In this document: positions 1-9,470 of the stretch, piece by piece | Layout: the number at the start of each line of letters is the position of its first letter | Position numbering within the stretch: the first letter of the stretch is position 1 | From: Methanothermococcus thermolithotrophicus DSM 2095 | GTDB taxonomy: Archaea; AGJL01; Methanococci; Methanococcales; Methanococcaceae | Assembly: GCF_946463545.1 (NCBI RefSeq) | Contig: NZ_OX296583.1 | Span: 1,620,902-1,684,901 of the forward strand | Direction of reading: 5' to 3' | DNA: 64,000 nt | Program-made: the position numbers and the translations under genes | The notes under the pieces: model-generated | What the model saw: the letters and a program-made list of their open reading frames with translations, nothing else | Database searches by the model: none | Told to the model about the DNA's origin: nothing

Positions 1-541
1 CCTCTCCTCTTTCAGATGGTTTTATGTCCTTTAAAATCTCAAAAATTTCAGGTTCGAATTTGTAAATACCTGCATTTATTAAATTTGATTTTGGATTGTT
101 TGGCTTTTCTTGGAGCTCGGTTATATTATTTTCATCATCAACAACTACAACACCAAAGTTTTTAGGATTTTCCACCTCTTTCAATGCCATGGCGTTCTTA
201 TATTTTATAAAATCCTTTAAATCATCTTCAAAGATAACGTCCCCATTTAAGACTAAAAAATCGTTATCAATAAAATCTTTTGCCATTAAAACAGCGTATC
301 CAGTACCATCAAATCCCTTCTGCTCTATGAACTTGATTTTTCTGTTTCCTTCAAAATATCTTATTATCATCTCTTTTTTGTATTTAACGATTAAATAGAT
401 GTTATCAACAAAATCTTCAATTTTTTCAACAATCCATTCTAAAATAGGTTTTCCTGCAATTGGAATCATTGGTTTTGGTCTATTTTCTGTCAATGGCATC
501 AATCTTGTCCCATTTCCTGCACACAAAATCACAGCATCCAT
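1..541 (-). CDS. Sugar-1-phosphate nucleotidylyltransferase, GlmU-like (N-terminal part; runs off window)
   Basis: The visible protein starts MDAVILCAGNGTRLMPLT, the G-x-G-T-R nucleotide-binding signature of NDP-sugar pyrophosphorylases, followed by RPKPMIPIAGKPILEWI. About 180 residues are visible and the C-terminus lies outside the window. In Methanococcales the gene next to glmM is usually the bifunctional enzyme that acetylates glucosamine-1-P and uridylylates it to UDP-GlcNAc. That role is inferred here because the C-terminal left-handed beta-helix cannot be seen. It lies just downstream of glmM on the same strand, separated by 29 bases, so the two are probably cotranscribed. The ATG follows a GGTGATTAA Shine-Dalgarno region. 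Confidence 0.85.
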   Translation of the reverse strand, partial: MDAVILCAGNGTRLMPLTENRPKPMIPIAGKPILEWIVEKIEDFVDNIYLIVKYKKEMIIRYFEGNRKIKFIEQKGFDGTGYAVLMAKDFIDNDFLVLNGDVIFEDDLKDFIKYKNAMALKEVENPKNFGVVVVDDENNITELQEKPNNPKSNLINAGIYKFEPEIFEILKDIKPSERGE

Positions 542-570
542 TTAATCACCAAATATAATGTATTTATTAG

Positions 571-1926
571 TTATTTATTAATTAAAGCTTTTTTTACCAA
601 GTTCATACCTTTTTCTAGGAGCTCTTTTGCAAATTTATTATTCTTTGCCTCAACCCTAATTCTAACATAAGGTTCTGTTCCAGAAGGCCTTATCAATATC
701 CAGCCATCTTCTAAACTAAACCTTACACCGTCTATGGTCTCAGGAGTTGTTTTAAATGCTCCTTCTCCATTTTCAACAACATAATCCATAACCTTTCCCT
801 TTTTCTCGTCCGGACAGTTTAATTTTTCCCTTAAATTTACATAGGATGGGACTTCGTCCATTATCTCGTATAATTTTTTATCGTAAAATTCCATCATTTC
901 CAGGATTCTCAATCCAGAGAGTATCCCATCTGGTGTTAAATGCACATCCCTATGTATCCATGTTCCAGAAGGTTCTCCACCAAAAATAGCATCATATTTT
1001 TCAAGAGCTCCTGAGACTGCAACATCTCCAACCTTTGTTCTAATTACTTCAGCATTTAAATCACTTAAGTATTCTTCAATAGCCATTGATGCATCTATTG
1101 TTGTGATTATGATCTTTTTGCTTTTTTTGACTACGTTAGCTTCACAGAGGTACCTTGAAAATGCTGCCAACAACTTATCAAAATCTGTTAACCTACCTTT
1201 TTCATCTATTGCTATCATTCTATCGGCATCGCCGTCGTGAGCTATCCCTATGAAATCCCTGCCCTTACTATTCAGCCCGTTAATAATATCCATGGTTTCG
1301 ATTAAGTTCTTTTTATTAGGTTCTGGCATCCTACCTATAAATCTACCATCTACATGAGAATTTAGGGATAAAGTCTTACATCCAACTTCAGTAAATAAAT
1401 ATGGAGAAACCAAACAGCCTGCAGAATTACCGCAATCCACAACAACGTTATGTTTTTTGTTTAAATCTATATTCTCCAAAATAAAATCCATGTATTTTTT
1501 AATGGCAGTTTCATCTTTCCAAACTTTACCAACACAGTTCCAATCTGCCCTTTTAAAATTCTCGTTAAAAACAATTTCTTCTATCTGACTTTCCTGCTCA
1601 GGTTTAAATGCAGTTCCATCTTTATTAAATAGTTTTATCCCGTTATATTCGGGGGGATTGTGGGATGCAGTAATCATGATTCCAGTATCATAATTTCTTG
1701 TTGAAAATCCTAGAACTGGCGTTGGAGCCATGCCTATTGTTGTTACTTCACATCCTCCATTTAGTAAACCGGTTATTAATGCACTTTCTATTAGTTGCCC
1801 GGTTGTTCTAGTATCCCGTCCAATTACAACGTTGTTAACTTTCTTTGATAACGCAAATCCTACTTCGTATGCAATTTTTGGGTCAAGGTTTTTCATCCTT
1901 ATTCCCGAAGTTCCAAATAACTTCAT
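571..1926 (-). CDS. glmM: Phosphoglucosamine mutase (phosphohexomutase family)
   Basis: This alpha-D-phosphohexomutase probably converts glucosamine-6-P to glucosamine-1-P for UDP-GlcNAc synthesis in the cytoplasm. All four family motifs are visible: the phosphoserine loop TASHNPPEYNG near residue 87, the Mg-binding loop DGDADR near 232, the sugar-binding loop GEPSGT near 318 and the phosphate-binding loop RPSGTEPYVRIR near 415. The length of 451 residues is normal. The start is supported by an AGGTGG site just upstream. It is the first gene of a two-gene unit with the GlmU-like enzyme, which favours glucosamine over mannose as substrate. A phosphomannomutase activity cannot be excluded from sequence. 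Confidence 0.9.
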   Translation of the reverse strand: MKLFGTSGIRMKNLDPKIAYEVGFALSKKVNNVVIGRDTRTTGQLIESALITGLLNGGCEVTTIGMAPTPVLGFSTRNYDTGIMITASHNPPEYNGIKLFNKDGTAFKPEQESQIEEIVFNENFKRADWNCVGKVWKDETAIKKYMDFILENIDLNKKHNVVVDCGNSAGCLVSPYLFTEVGCKTLSLNSHVDGRFIGRMPEPNKKNLIETMDIINGLNSKGRDFIGIAHDGDADRMIAIDEKGRLTDFDKLLAAFSRYLCEANVVKKSKKIIITTIDASMAIEEYLSDLNAEVIRTKVGDVAVSGALEKYDAIFGGEPSGTWIHRDVHLTPDGILSGLRILEMMEFYDKKLYEIMDEVPSYVNLREKLNCPDEKKGKVMDYVVENGEGAFKTTPETIDGVRFSLEDGWILIRPSGTEPYVRIRVEAKNNKFAKELLEKGMNLVKKALINK

Positions 1927-2070
1927 TTTTCCACCTATAAATTAATGAATATTACTAATTATTAAATTAATCATACAAAATAAATCATAGTATATCTAAA
2001 TAATACACCATATTGACCTCATGGACGACTATACTTAAGACATATAATCATATAATCATGTGCATAATAC

Positions 2071-2080
2071 ATATATAAAT
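2071..2080 (+). promoter_or_regulatory. TATA box for the heptose operon, probably leaderless
   Basis: The box atatataaat is centred about 25 bases before the ATG at 2100. No Shine-Dalgarno lies between them, so the transcript may begin at or next to the start codon. The 173-bp region 1927-2099 separates divergent glmM and this operon. Confidence 0.5.
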
Positions 2081-2099
2081 TTAAAAACAATTTATAATT

Positions 2100-3056
2100 A
2101 TGCTATCTAAAGTACTTGAAAGAATCGAACGTAAATATGAACACGATGATAGTAAAATAAAATATTTTTCAGAGATATTAAATGAATTCTATAAGAACAG
2201 GGAATTTAATAATGAGTGTGAGAGCTCACTGGAGTATGTAGGATTATATAAAAAACATGATTTGTTGTTGTATGGGAAGAACTATCCGCTGTTTAAATCC
2301 ATTCTGTACTTTAATGAAGTGCCATTATTTAAAAGCGAAACTCAGGCAATAGTTTTTTTAAAGAAAAACGGTTTTAATCCATCAAAAACTTATTTTGATT
2401 TAAAAGATTCTGAAAGGATTGAATTGGGAAATAAGCTAATGTATTTGATATTAAAAAAAGTCCCCAATGAATTTATTGATTATGTTCCTAAGCTAGTATT
2501 TGGGGATTGTTATTATTTAAAAAAATACAACATTGAACTTGAGGAGTATGTTTCAAAATTAAATGCATTATCAAAAATTAACGAACATGGGGAAATTGAA
2601 AAATCCATAGTTTATCAGAAACTGCCCGATGAGGATCTGGTTAAAAAATACAGGATGGATCTTGCAAAATCCATAAACCTATTTAATAAAATGTTGGAAG
2701 ATAAGGAAATAAACCATACAACCATCGAGTATAATAATAAAAAATTTACCTGTCAGTATATTTATATCAAACAATCTATTTGGGATAGGATTAAAGGTTG
2801 GGTATTTGGCTCAATTAAAGCGGAGCACTATCCTGCCCTGGTGAATATTGCCTACTCAAATCCTAAGATTGATTATTTAAAACCGTTTTTTATACTTAAT
2901 GAAGACGGATATAGAATAAATGTCTTTGCAAGGGTACCAAAACTCTTATATTTTAAATATAACTTAACTTTAAATCATATGAACTTGACTGGTAAACATA
3001 CTTACTTTGGTTCTTGGAGTAATGAGCTTATGTATGAGTTTTTAGGGAAGGGGTGA
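2100..3056 (+). CDS. Hypothetical protein, first gene of the heptose operon
   Basis: I do not recognise this 318-residue protein. It is soluble (no membrane segment or signal peptide), lysine-rich and mostly helical in its first 200 residues, with an aromatic C-terminal part ending [13 protein letters not shown]. No convincing enzyme motif is visible. It lies four bases before gmhA, and the gmhA Shine-Dalgarno (GGGGTGATTTT) overlaps its stop codon, so the two are translationally linked. A job in heptose or surface-glycan synthesis is inferred from position only. Confidence 0.6.
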   Translation: MLSKVLERIERKYEHDDSKIKYFSEILNEFYKNREFNNECESSLEYVGLYKKHDLLLYGKNYPLFKSILYFNEVPLFKSETQAIVFLKKNGFNPSKTYFDLKDSERIELGNKLMYLILKKVPNEFIDYVPKLVFGDCYYLKKYNIELEEYVSKLNALSKINEHGEIEKSIVYQKLPDEDLVKKYRMDLAKSINLFNKMLEDKEINHTTIEYNNKKFTCQYIYIKQSIWDRIKGWVFGSIKAEHYPALVNIAYSNPKIDYLKPFFILNEDGYRINVFARVPKLLYFKYNLTLNHMNLTGKHTYFGSWSNELMYEFLGKG

Positions 3057-3060
3057 TTTT

Positions 3061-3618
3061 ATGAAAAAATATTTTGAAGAAAGTGCTAGAGTTAAGTTAG
3101 ACTTTATTACCAATAATGAAGATAATTTAAAAAAGTCTATTGAAATAATAACAAATGCTTTAAAAAATGGCAACAAGATTTTAATCTGTGGAAATGGGGG
3201 CAGTGCAGCAGATGCTCAGCATTTTGCCGCTGAAATAGTAGGTAGGTTTAAACTGGAAAGGAATGGATTTCCAGCAATAGCATTAACTACTGATACATCC
3301 ATATTAACGGCAATTGGGAATGATTATGGGTTTGATAATATTTTTAAAAGACAGGTTGAAGCATTAGGTAATGAAGGAGATGTTTTAGTTGGAATTTCAA
3401 CTAGCGGAAATTCAGAAAATGTTATAACCGCCATAGAACTTGCCAAAAAGATGGGAATTTATACAATTGGATTGTTGGGAAAATCAGGGGGAAAATTAAA
3501 GGACATTGTTGATTTACCATTGATTGTTCCATCAGATAATACTCCAAGAATACAGGAATGTCATTTAACAATATATCATATAATTTGTGAGGAAGTAGAA
3601 AAAAACTTAATGAAGTAA
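3061..3618 (+). CDS. gmhA: Sedoheptulose-7-phosphate isomerase
   Basis: GmhA converts sedoheptulose-7-P to D-glycero-D-manno-heptose-7-P, the first step of ADP-heptose synthesis. It is a single SIS domain of 185 residues, the usual length. [16 protein letters not shown] (residues about 48-63) carries the phosphate-binding loop and the zinc-ligand histidine, TSGNSENV is the second SIS loop, and the C-terminal helix [16 protein letters not shown] has the expected Glu and His ligands. It is followed directly by the other three genes of the pathway, all closely spaced. Confidence 0.93.
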   Translation: MKKYFEESARVKLDFITNNEDNLKKSIEIITNALKNGNKILICGNGGSAADAQHFAAEIVGRFKLERNGFPAIALTTDTSILTAIGNDYGFDNIFKRQVEALGNEGDVLVGISTSGNSENVITAIELAKKMGIYTIGLLGKSGGKLKDIVDLPLIVPSDNTPRIQECHLTIYHIICEEVEKNLMK

Positions 3619-3628
3619 TTGGGATAAA

Positions 3629-4108
3629 ATGATAATCAAAAATAGAAAATTATTAAAAGATATTGTTTTGGAGTTAAAGAATCAAGGATGTAGGCTAGTG
3701 TTTACAAATGGATGTTTTGATATTATTCATAAGGGGCATGTCAGGTATTTAAATGATGCTAAAAAATTTGGAGATATTTTGATAGTAGGTATTAACTCCG
3801 ATGAGTCAATTAAAAAAATAAAGGGAGATAAAAGACCCATCATCCCATTGGAATCAAGGGTTGAAGTTTTAGATAGTTTAAAACCTGTTGATTTTGTAGT
3901 TCCATTTGATGAAGAAACTCCTATAGAGTTGATAAAAATAATAAAACCCCATACTCATGTAAAAGGTGGGGATTATCGGGAAGAGGATTTACCTGAGGCA
4001 AAAATAATCAAAAGCTATGGTGGAGAAGTTAAAATAATTTCATTAGTTGAAGGTTTTTCTACAACAAATATTATAGAATGGATTTTAAAGAAATACAAAA
4101 AGGGATAG
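3629..4108 (+). CDS. rfaE2: D-glycero-beta-D-manno-heptose 1-phosphate adenylyltransferase
   Basis: This is a cytidylyltransferase-fold enzyme equivalent to the C-terminal domain of bacterial HldE; it would make ADP-heptose from heptose-1-P and ATP. FTNGCFDIIHKGHVRYL (residues about 25-41) contains the HxGH nucleotide-binding motif and GINSDESIKKIKGDKRP is typical of RfaE domain II. At 159 residues it is a stand-alone domain, so this organism encodes the kinase and transferase separately. It starts 11 bases after gmhA. Confidence 0.92.
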   Translation: MIIKNRKLLKDIVLELKNQGCRLVFTNGCFDIIHKGHVRYLNDAKKFGDILIVGINSDESIKKIKGDKRPIIPLESRVEVLDSLKPVDFVVPFDEETPIELIKIIKPHTHVKGGDYREEDLPEAKIIKSYGGEVKIISLVEGFSTTNIIEWILKKYKKG

Positions 4109-4109
4109 C

Positions 4110-5015
4110 ATGATATGTATTTTGGGAGAGGTAATGCTCGATAAATACACCTATGGAAAAGTTGAGAGAATAAATCCTGAAGCTCCGGTTCCGGTGTTGA
4201 GTGTTGTTGAAGAAAAATATACCCTCGGCGGGGCAGGGAATGTTGCAAATAATGTAATGTCATTAAAACATAATGCATTTTTGTTGAGTGTCTGTAATAA
4301 CGATTTATTTGGAGAATGCGTCAGAAAATTATGTGATGAGAATGGAATTAAGTACTTCTTTTTAACAGATGGGAGGCCCACAATCGTAAAACACAGATTT
4401 GTTGCTTTGGGATACAATCAACAACTCCTTAGGGTTGATCATGAGGAAAAAAACCCATTGGATGGTAAATATACTAAGGTTATTGTTAAAAAGATATTGG
4501 AGTTAAATCCCAAGATTTTAATTGTTTCAGATTATGCCAAGGGGCTTATAACTAAAAGTTTAATGGATAATATAATAAAACACTTCAAGGGAAAGATTTT
4601 AGTTGATCCAAAACCAAATAATATTAATCTTTACGAGAATGCCTATTTAATAAAACCAAATTTAAAAGAAACTTCCGAAATTCTTGAAAGGAGAATAGAA
4701 AATACAGATGAAGATGTGGAAAAAGCAGGTTTAGAACTGGTAAATGAATACAACACCAACGTTGTAATCACAAGAAGCGAGAAAGGTTCAACCTTAATAA
4801 CAACTGACGAAGAGATTTATCACATTCCAACAAAGGCTAAGGAAGTTCACGATGTTTCAGGTGCTGGAGATACATATATTGCCACACTTGGTTATGCTTT
4901 GGATCATGGGTATGATTTAGTTGATGCTGTAAAGTTGGCAAATAAAGCGAGCTCAATAGTAGTTGGAAAAGTTGGAACTGCAACAGTTAGTTTGGAGGAG
5001 CTATTTGATGAATAA
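4110..5015 (+). CDS. rfaE1: D-glycero-beta-D-manno-heptose-7-phosphate kinase (PfkB family)
   Basis: This PfkB-type sugar kinase matches HldE domain I and would make heptose-1,7-bisphosphate. GEVMLDKYTYGKVERINPEA at the N-terminus is diagnostic of RfaE1, GGAGNVANN forms the substrate site, and DVSGAGDTYIA near residue 250 holds the catalytic Asp of the PfkB signature. The length of 301 residues fits the stand-alone domain. Only one base separates it from rfaE2, and it overlaps gmhB by eight bases. A PfkB kinase rather than a GHMP kinase points to the beta-anomer, ADP-linked pathway. Confidence 0.92.
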   Translation: MICILGEVMLDKYTYGKVERINPEAPVPVLSVVEEKYTLGGAGNVANNVMSLKHNAFLLSVCNNDLFGECVRKLCDENGIKYFFLTDGRPTIVKHRFVALGYNQQLLRVDHEEKNPLDGKYTKVIVKKILELNPKILIVSDYAKGLITKSLMDNIIKHFKGKILVDPKPNNINLYENAYLIKPNLKETSEILERRIENTDEDVEKAGLELVNEYNTNVVITRSEKGSTLITTDEEIYHIPTKAKEVHDVSGAGDTYIATLGYALDHGYDLVDAVKLANKASSIVVGKVGTATVSLEELFDE

Positions 5016-5517
5016 GGTAATATTTTTAGATAGGGATGGTGTTATCAATAAACGATTAATTGGGGATTATGTTAAAAAAATAGAAGAATTCGAACTATTG
5101 CCAAAGGTAAAAGATGCATTAATTGAATTTAAAAAAATGGGTTATTTGTTAATAGTAATTACCAATCAGCAGGGAATTGGAAAAGGTATCATGACTGAGG
5201 ATGATTTAAGGGCGGTTCATAATTATATGCTAAAACTTCTTCCAGAGGTTGATGATATCTTTTACTGTCCACACTTGGATGGAACTTGCAGCTGTAGAAA
5301 ACCTGGAAATGGCATGCTCTTAAAAGCCGAAGAAAAATGGAATATAGATTTCAATAAGAGTTGGATGATTGGGGATAGCGAGAGCGATATAATCTGTGGA
5401 AAGAGCGTAGGTTGTAAAACCATAAGAATATTACATGATGATAATGAGAAAACAGACGCAGATTTTATTGCTAAAAGTTTATTTGAATGTATAAATATTG
5501 TAGATGAATTAAAATAA
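5008..5517 (+). CDS. gmhB: D-glycero-beta-D-manno-heptose-1,7-bisphosphate 7-phosphatase
   Basis: This HAD-family phosphatase removes the C7 phosphate between the kinase and adenylyltransferase steps. FLDRDGVIN holds the catalytic aspartates, VITNQQGIGKG is the typical GmhB second motif, and CPHLDGTCSCRKP supplies the Cys/His zinc site of GmhB. MIGDSESDI is the last HAD motif. I chose the ATG at 5008 (169 residues) because it is preceded by GGAGGAG and because the longer frame from 4963 would add 15 unrelated residues inside rfaE1. Confidence 0.92.
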   Translation: MNKVIFLDRDGVINKRLIGDYVKKIEEFELLPKVKDALIEFKKMGYLLIVITNQQGIGKGIMTEDDLRAVHNYMLKLLPEVDDIFYCPHLDGTCSCRKPGNGMLLKAEEKWNIDFNKSWMIGDSESDIICGKSVGCKTIRILHDDNEKTDADFIAKSLFECINIVDELK

Positions 5518-5539
5518 ATGATATTATTTAGGTGGAAAA

Positions 5540-6916
5540 ATGAAATCTATTATCTTAGCAGGGGGAAGCGGAACTAGATTATGGCCGTTAAGCCGTGAAT
5601 ACTATCCAAAGCAGTTTTTAAGACTTAAAAAATTCAAAAAATCTTTATTTCAAAAGACCTTTGAAAGAACATTAGGTTTAACAGATGATATAAGCGATAT
5701 CTACGTAATTACAAATGAAAAGCATAAATTTATAGTTCTTGGGCAGATAGAAGAATTGGGATATGAATTCAACGAAAATAACATTTTAATTGAGCCAGTT
5801 GGAAGAAATACCCTTCCAGCCATCTATTATGGTGTAAAAGAAATTAAAAATCATGGCGATGATGTTGTAGGGGTTTTTCCATCCGATCAGTTGATTGATG
5901 ATGAGGAGGAGTTTACAAGTACAGTAAAAAAAGGCGAAATAATAGCAGATAATTATATAGTAACATTTGGAATAAAACCTAATAAACCACATACTGGCTA
6001 TGGTTATATAAACCCTTCCGAAAAATTGGAGAATATAGGATATAAAGTTGAAGAATTCAAAGAAAAACCTAATTTAGAGACCGCAAAAGAATACATAGAA
6101 AAAGGATACCTATGGAATAGTGGTATGTTTTTATTTAGAACCGATCTTTTTGAAGAAGAAGTTAAAAAACATTGCCCAGAAGTATACCAGGCATTTAACT
6201 CAGACAACATAAATGAAATTTACGAAAATGTCCCAGATATTTCAATAGATTATGGAATCATGGAAAAATCCGATAAAGTTGCCGTAGTGCCGTTAAATAT
6301 AAAGTGGAGTGATTTAGGTAGTTTTGATGCATTTTATGAAGAATTTGAAAAGGATAAACATGGAAACGTCACATATGGTGAGAATGTTTTAATAGATTCT
6401 AAGAATAATTTAATAAACATCCATGATGGGAAATTGGTTTCTCTAATAGGAGTAGAAGATTTAATTGTCGTTGATACAAAAGATGCCTTATTAGTATGTA
6501 AAAAAGAACACTCTCAAAAGGTTAAAGATGTTGTTAAAGAGTTAAAAGAGAGAAATGATGAAAGAACAAAATTCCATAAAAAGGTTCATAGACCTTGGGG
6601 CCACTATACAATTTTAGAAGAAGGTCAATTTTATAAGATAAAACGGATTACAGTTTTGCCGGAAAAGAAACTGAGCTACCAATTACATCATCATAGAAGT
6701 GAGCACTGGATAGTTGTTAAAGGTACGGCCAAAGTTGTTGTTGAAGGAGAGGAATATTTTGTTAGAAGCGGAGAAAGCACATTTGTTAAAAGTGGTTTAA
6801 AACATAGATTGGAAAATCCTGGAAAGATACCTTTGGAAGTTATTGAGATACAGGCAGGAGAATATTTAGAGGAAGACGATATTGTAAGGTTTAATGATGA
6901 ATGGGGGAGAGAATGA
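5540..6916 (+). CDS. manC: Mannose-1-phosphate guanylyltransferase / mannose-6-phosphate isomerase
   Basis: This type II bifunctional enzyme makes GDP-mannose. The N-terminal transferase shows [20 protein letters not shown] at residue 5, the site FKEKPN near 174 and WNSGMFLF. The C-terminal cupin (from about residue 350) has RPWGHYTILEEG and the metal-binding histidines of LHHHRSEHW. The length of 458 residues is near the family norm. An AGGTGG site precedes the start. It follows the heptose genes with a 22-base gap, so mannose and heptose probably enter the same glycan. Confidence 0.93.
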   Translation: MKSIILAGGSGTRLWPLSREYYPKQFLRLKKFKKSLFQKTFERTLGLTDDISDIYVITNEKHKFIVLGQIEELGYEFNENNILIEPVGRNTLPAIYYGVKEIKNHGDDVVGVFPSDQLIDDEEEFTSTVKKGEIIADNYIVTFGIKPNKPHTGYGYINPSEKLENIGYKVEEFKEKPNLETAKEYIEKGYLWNSGMFLFRTDLFEEEVKKHCPEVYQAFNSDNINEIYENVPDISIDYGIMEKSDKVAVVPLNIKWSDLGSFDAFYEEFEKDKHGNVTYGENVLIDSKNNLINIHDGKLVSLIGVEDLIVVDTKDALLVCKKEHSQKVKDVVKELKERNDERTKFHKKVHRPWGHYTILEEGQFYKIKRITVLPEKKLSYQLHHHRSEHWIVVKGTAKVVVEGEEYFVRSGESTFVKSGLKHRLENPGKIPLEVIEIQAGEYLEEDDIVRFNDEWGRE

Positions 6917-6955
6917 ATAAAATATAAGTTAATCAGTCATATTCATTGTGATAAA

Positions 6956-8182
6956 ATGAATGGTATAAAACTAATTATATTTCCAGGTTATTATGTTCCT
7001 CATATTGGCGGATTAGAAACTCATGTGGATGAATTTGTTAAGTATCTATCAAAGGATGAAAATTATGATATTTATGTATTTGCACCAAATATTCCAAAAT
7101 ACAAAGAGTTTGAAATAAAACATAATAATGTTAAAATTTATAGATATCCTGCATTCGAAATTATATCAAATTATCCTGTCCCAAATATTTTTAATATTAA
7201 ATTTTGGAAGATGTTTTTTAATATATACAAAATTGATTTTGATATTGTCATGACAAGGACTCGATTTTTTTCAAATACATTATTGGGATTTTTCTTTGCA
7301 AAATTTAGATTGAATAGGAAAAAGTTGATTCACGTTGAACATGGAAGTGCGTTTATTAAGTTAGAGAGTGAATTTACAAATAAAATGGCTTATATGTATG
7401 ATATTGTTCTTGGAAAACTTATATTTAAAAAATCTGACTATGTTATAGCAATATCAAAGGCGGTTAAGGATTTTATAACAGAAAATTTTATTGATGACAG
7501 TAACATTCCCATAATATATCGAGGATTAGAAATTGAATATATTGAAAGTATTGAAAAAAATAAATATATTGAGAAAAAATTTAAAGATAATAAAAACCTA
7601 TCCGTTTTTAATATCACTCGCAATACTCGTGATAAAATAAAATTATGTTTTGTTGGAAGACTGTATAAATGGAAAGGTGTCGAAAATATTATAAAGGCAT
7701 ACAAGGAGCTCCCAAAAAATATAAAAGAAAAAACTGTTTTAATTATTGTAGGTTATGGTGAGGACTTAGAAAGACTTAAAAAACTTTCAGGAGATTATTT
7801 GGATAACAGCATTTATTTCACTGGGAAAAAAGATTTTAAAGATGCAATAGGGATTGTCAAAGCGTCTGATATTTATATTCACTCGTCTTATAAGGGTGGC
7901 GGTTTGTCGAGCTCATTGTTGCAAGCCATGTGTTGTGGAAAGGCAATTGTTGCAAGTCCTTATGAAGGTGGGGATGAAGTCGTTATTGATGGAAACACAG
8001 GTATTTTGTTAAAAGATAACAGTCCCGAACAAATTAAAAATGGAATTATTAAATTAATTAAAAATAAGGAGTTAATAGAAATTTACGGGAAAAATGCAAA
8101 AAAATTTATAAAAGATAATTTTAATTGGCAGAGCTCTGTTGAAAAATATAAAAAGATTTTTAATAAATTATTGAAAAAATAA
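6956..8182 (+). CDS. Glycosyltransferase, GT4-type (GT-B fold)
   Basis: This is a 408-residue GT-B glycosyltransferase. The N-terminal acceptor domain begins LIIFPGYYVPHIGGLETHV, the typical glycine-rich start of GT4 enzymes. The C-terminal donor domain has LCFVGRLYKWKGVENIIKAY near residue 229 and the nucleotide-sugar site around SSYKGGGLSSSLLQAMCCGK near 317-336. Donor and acceptor cannot be told from sequence. It lies between manC and the flippase on the same strand and probably extends the glycan repeat unit at the inner membrane face. Confidence 0.88.
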   Translation: MNGIKLIIFPGYYVPHIGGLETHVDEFVKYLSKDENYDIYVFAPNIPKYKEFEIKHNNVKIYRYPAFEIISNYPVPNIFNIKFWKMFFNIYKIDFDIVMTRTRFFSNTLLGFFFAKFRLNRKKLIHVEHGSAFIKLESEFTNKMAYMYDIVLGKLIFKKSDYVIAISKAVKDFITENFIDDSNIPIIYRGLEIEYIESIEKNKYIEKKFKDNKNLSVFNITRNTRDKIKLCFVGRLYKWKGVENIIKAYKELPKNIKEKTVLIIVGYGEDLERLKKLSGDYLDNSIYFTGKKDFKDAIGIVKASDIYIHSSYKGGGLSSSLLQAMCCGKAIVASPYEGGDEVVIDGNTGILLKDNSPEQIKNGIIKLIKNKELIEIYGKNAKKFIKDNFNWQSSVEKYKKIFNKLLKK

Positions 8183-8207
8183 ACAAAAGTTTGAAATCGG
8201 GATTTAC

Positions 8208-9470
8208 ATGGTAAAGAAACACTACAACAATTTAAAAGATAGATTATATAATCTTGCAAAAAAGTACTCTTCAAAGGTAGGTTTGGACCTTCCATATTTT
8301 ATAAAAGGAGGGTTTTGGTTAAGTATTGGACAATTCTTCGGAACTTTAAAGGGGTTTATTTTAAGTATAGTTTTTGCTAATTTGCTGTCAAAAGAAGTTT
8401 TTGGAGAGTATAGTTTTGTAATGACAGTTTTAGGTATTGCAGGGATTTTTGCACTTCCAGGAATGGGTGTTGCAGTTGTTCAGGCAGTTGCAAAAGGTTA
8501 TGAAGGAACATATTTTAGAGCTCTGAAAGATGTTTTTAAATGGAGTTGGCTGGGCGGTTTATTATTGTTATGCGTTTCTGTTCATGAATACTTCTTTGGA
8601 AGATTTAATTTAACATTAATATTTTTAATATTGTCGTCTTTATTTCCTTTTTATTCCATTTCTGGATTTTATTCCGCATTATTAAATGGTAAAAAAAGAT
8701 TCGATATTCTGACTAAATTATCTTCTTTTTTTAACATTATTTCAACAATTTTAATAGTTGCCGTAGTATTCTTTACAGAGAGTGTTTTTTGGATTTCTGT
8801 AATTACTGTTTTAGTTCAAATCCTGATTAATGGATATTTTAGTTTATTCTATGTTAAAAAATATGTAAAAAATAATGAAATTGATGAACATAGTATCGAA
8901 TTTGGAAAAAATATTAGTTATTCTCAGGCATTTTCAAATATTGCCAACAACTTTGATAGTTTGGTTATCGCTTATTTTTTAGGATTTTCTAGTTTAGCCA
9001 TTTTTAAAATTGTTACATTACTTCCAAATCAGATTAAAATGTTAGCAAATGCATTTACGCCCATGTTACTGCCTAAAATTGCCTCCCAGGATTTGAGCAA
9101 AAAGGATTTAATGAAACATTTTAAAAAGTTTTTTTTAGTTGTTGTTTTTTTAATTTTAATTTATTGGGTAGTTGCCCCTTTCATCTTTAAATGGTTTTAC
9201 ATACAATACTATGACTATGTATGGTTAAGTATGTTATACCATATGAGTTTTATAGTTATGTTATACATATTGCCATTTAATTATTTAATAAAAGAAAAAA
9301 AAGGAGATTTAATAAATAAATTTTATAATTACTCTGCCATATTATTAATAGTACTAAGTTTAATTGGAATTTATTTTTATGGACTTTTAGGAGCAATTAT
9401 GGCAAGAATTATTCATAGGTCATTTGTAATGGTAATCACATTTCTATTTTTTTTCAAGTACTGCAAGTAA
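8208..9470 (+). CDS. Oligosaccharide flippase, Wzx-like (MOP superfamily)
   Basis: This is a 420-residue polytopic membrane protein with about 12 hydrophobic segments. It has the family layout: a short basic N-terminus, a first helix around GGFWLSIGQFFGTLKGF, and a repeat-like second half starting near residue 230. It would flip lipid-linked oligosaccharide to the outer face. It is the last plus-strand gene of the operon, and its final 27 bases overlap the convergent gene downstream. It opens a 13 kb stretch with no GAGCTC after 8523 and stronger A+T bias, suggesting acquired DNA. Confidence 0.88.
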   Translation: MVKKHYNNLKDRLYNLAKKYSSKVGLDLPYFIKGGFWLSIGQFFGTLKGFILSIVFANLLSKEVFGEYSFVMTVLGIAGIFALPGMGVAVVQAVAKGYEGTYFRALKDVFKWSWLGGLLLLCVSVHEYFFGRFNLTLIFLILSSLFPFYSISGFYSALLNGKKRFDILTKLSSFFNIISTILIVAVVFFTESVFWISVITVLVQILINGYFSLFYVKKYVKNNEIDEHSIEFGKNISYSQAFSNIANNFDSLVIAYFLGFSSLAIFKIVTLLPNQIKMLANAFTPMLLPKIASQDLSKKDLMKHFKKFFLVVVFLILIYWVVAPFIFKWFYIQYYDYVWLSMLYHMSFIVMLYILPFNYLIKEKKGDLINKFYNYSAILLIVLSLIGIYFYGLLGAIMARIIHRSFVMVITFLFFFKYCK

